Assembly: GCA_963965975.1 (NCBI GenBank)
Contig: OZ014415.1
Span: 2,857,001-2,921,000 of the forward strand
Direction: 5' to 3'
From: Xestospongia bergquistia
Taxonomy: Eukaryota; Porifera; Demospongiae; Haplosclerida; Petrosiidae
Length of the DNA: 64,000 nucleotides
Shown here piece after piece: positions 61,771 through 64,000 of this stretch (positions within the stretch are counted from its first letter, which is position 1; each line of letters opens with the position of its first letter). The notes under the pieces were generated by a model, which saw only the letters and a program-made list of their open reading frames with translations, did no database searches and had not been told where the DNA came from. The position numbers and the translations under genes were made by a program.

Positions 61771-64000
61771 AAGAGGCTATTACTTGAGAAGGACCTCACC
61801 TTGTCCAAGGCTGTTGACTTGTCCCTGAGCCTGCAAAGTGCAGATGAAATGTCTCAGGCCATGCATCCTGGCAAATTGTCTGATGGTAGAGTTGGAGTGC
61901 TGAAGGCCTCCTCACAACAGCCGTGTTACCGTTGCTGCAAAAAAGGGCATGCTCCCAGTCATTGTAAATTTAAGCATGCCACTTGTCATTCATGTAACAA
62001 AGTAGGTCACATTGCTCCTGCTTGCACGAGACGGAAGGAAGGATCTCGGGGGAGACCCTCGGGACACAGTGGTGTGAAACCTAAGAGAGATACGAAATGG
62101 CTACAAACTAATGAAATAGATGACTCTGAACTATTATTATGTAACGTCTCTAGTCAGTCCAGTCCTCCAGTTCTTATTGAGCTGCAATTAAATGGGAAGA
62201 ACTTAGTAATGGAACTCGATACTGGGGCTGCTATGTCATTGATTTCTCAGTCTACATATGACAAATTATTTCAAATGTCAAACTACGCCCTTCGGACATT
62301 GTACTACGAACATATACATCTCAAGCGATCATAGTGTTGGGACAATTTGATGTTGATGTCATTTATGAAGGTCAGAAATGTAAGCTCAGTCTCCTTGTGA
62401 TAAAAGGGTAGGGACCTACTCTGATTGGACAGAATTGGATGTCACATCTTCATTTTAATTGGAGTTCTATTAAACTTACTCGCACTTCTAATAATCAAAT
62501 GGAGCTAGATTTATTAATTAGTAAGTATCCTTCAGTTTTTGATGACAAGTTAGGCACTATGAAGACTTTCTCTGCTAAACTGGATCTCAAACCTGGCTCG
62601 AAGCCCAAGTTTTTCAGACCAAGGCCTGTGCCTTTTGCCCTGAGGGAAAATATTGAACAAGAGTTACAGCGATTGGAAGATGCCAGCGTCATAACCAAAG
62701 TTAGCTACAGTAGTTGGGCAGCACCGATTGTTGCTGTTCCAAAAAAAGATGGGAAGCTAAGAATTTGCGGTGACTACAAAGTGACTATAAACCCCTCTCT
62801 TGAGATTGATAAGCATCCTTTACCTAAGCCAGATGATCTGTTTGCTACACTCTCTGGTGGTAAAATTTTCTCAAAAATTGATTTATCACAAGCATATCAA
62901 CAGATGACACTACATGAAGATAGTAGACACTTAGTAACAATCAATACTCATCGTGGGTTGTATCAATACAATAGGCTTCCCTTTGGGGTTGCCTCAGCCC
63001 CTGTATTATTTCAACGTGTTATGGATACCTTACTGCAAGGAATTCCTAATGTGCTCTGTTATATCGACGATATCTTGGTGACGGGATCTACCTTAACGCA
63101 GCACATGGAGAGTCTGGAAGAGGTGTTAAAGAGACTGGCCAGTGAAGGAATTACAGTGAAATACAGTAAGTGTGAATTTTTAACTAATCGAGTAGAGTAT
63201 TTGGGTTATGTAATAGATGAAAAAGGGTTGCATTCCTCAGATAAAAAGCTTCAGGCTATTCTCAATGCCCCAGTACCCCAAAATACACAACAGTTGCGAT
63301 CCCTGTTGGGATTAGTCAACTATTATGGTAAATTTGTGTCTAATTTGGCTTCAGTCCTACACCCACTTAATCAATTGTTAAGACTAGATACTAAATGGAA
63401 GTGGACTATTGCATGTGACCAAGCTCTAGCCACTGTCAAGAAAAAGTTAGTATCTAATCGATTACTTGTACATTATGACAGTCAACTTCCCCTAAGTTTA
63501 GCTACTGATGCCTCTGCCTATGGTGTGGGTGCAGTTATTTCACATTCATTCCCTGATGGTTCTGAAAAACCAATTGCCTTTGCATCACGCACTCTCACCT
63601 CTGCTGAAAAAAATTATCCCCAAATTGAGAAAGAGGCCTTATCTCTAGTTTTTGGTGTAAAAAAATTCCACCGATATTTGTATGGACGTAAATTCTCCCT
63701 TATAACAGACCATAAACCCTTGTCTACTATTTTGAGTCCTAATAAGGGTATCCCATCCTTAGCTGCAGCTAGAATGCAGCGTTGGGCCTTACTTTTTTCG
63801 GCCTACACTTATGATATCTCCTATAGGCCTACTAAATTACATGCTAATGCAGATGCCTTGTCAAGATTACCTTTGTCCACTAATGAGAAAATTGGGGGTG
63901 TCTGTTTTGATAGTATTTTTAATTTGAGTCAATTAGAAGCCTTACCTTTGACTGCTAAACAACTGGCTTTAGCCACTTCTACTGACAGTACTTTGTCTAA
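61771..64000 (+). pseudogene. Ty3/gypsy gag-pol (zinc knuckles, protease, RT, RNase H), cut by window end
   Basis: The frame opens in gag (QKRLLLEKDLTLSKAVDLSL) with no start because the LINE lies just upstream. Two CCHC zinc knuckles follow (C-x2-C-x4-H-x4-C: CYRCCKKGHAPSHC, CHSCNKVGHIAPAC), then an aspartic protease core (ELDTGAAMSLIS). A frame change near 62280 and an in-frame TAG at 62409-62411 lie between protease and reverse transcriptase. From there the frame is open to the window end: RT with LPFGVASAP and the catalytic YIDDILV (near 63065), then RNase H starting at LATDASAYGVGAV, with TDHKPL and NADALSRLP. Integrase and 3' LTR would lie beyond 64000. Confidence 0.85.

Overview
The window is animal nuclear DNA. 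It is AT-rich (roughly 70% by eye), with intron-split genes, many long microsatellites, LINE and Ty3/gypsy retroelements, and short non-autonomous DNA transposons. Two conserved animal genes, C9orf72 and RRM2, could be rebuilt exon by exon from splice sites and family similarity. The rest is lineage-specific. A basal invertebrate, most likely a sponge, is an inference from the compact genes, a duplicated protease with a fascin-like beta-trefoil, and secreted cysteine-rich families I do not recognise. No sequence shown here proves the taxon.

Layout. 1-3.1 kb: no gene seen. 3.1-11.4 kb, minus strand: a tandem family of small secreted three-exon proteins, two intact copies and two decayed ones. 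Between them lies a 95-bp satellite array interrupted by a TTAA-flanked transposon. 14.07-17.81 kb, minus: RRM2 (10 exons, 384 aa). 18.21-29.06 kb, plus: C9orf72 (12 exons, 487 aa), head-to-head with RRM2 across about 400 bp that holds a consensus E2F site. Its introns carry very long simple repeats and a TA-flanked MITE. 30.07-34.73 kb, minus: a second secreted family built of three four-cysteine modules, two intact genes and one pseudogene. 35.63-37.14 kb, minus: an intronless type II membrane protein resembling a fucosyltransferase.

37.9-56.7 kb: a direct segmental duplication of about 7.2 kb. Copy 1 is 37906-45108 and copy 2 is 49495-56684. Each copy carries one intronless serine protease plus beta-trefoil gene and one histidine-phosphatase pseudogene. 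The last 2.5 kb of the two copies looks identical while the rest differs by several percent and by indels. A 200-bp solo LTR sits only in copy 2. A broken MFSD1-like half-gene lies between the copies.

56.7-64 kb: a nest of retroelements. It holds the 3' end of a Ty3/gypsy element, a nearly complete CR1-like LINE whose ORF1 and ORF2 share one frame and are split by a single TGA followed by CTA, and a second gypsy gag-pol running off the window end.

RRM2 and C9orf72 probably share a promoter region. The other intact genes (secreted small proteins, cysteine-module proteins, protease-trefoil proteins) form young, locally duplicated families, the pattern usual for defence or environment-facing genes; that role is inference only.
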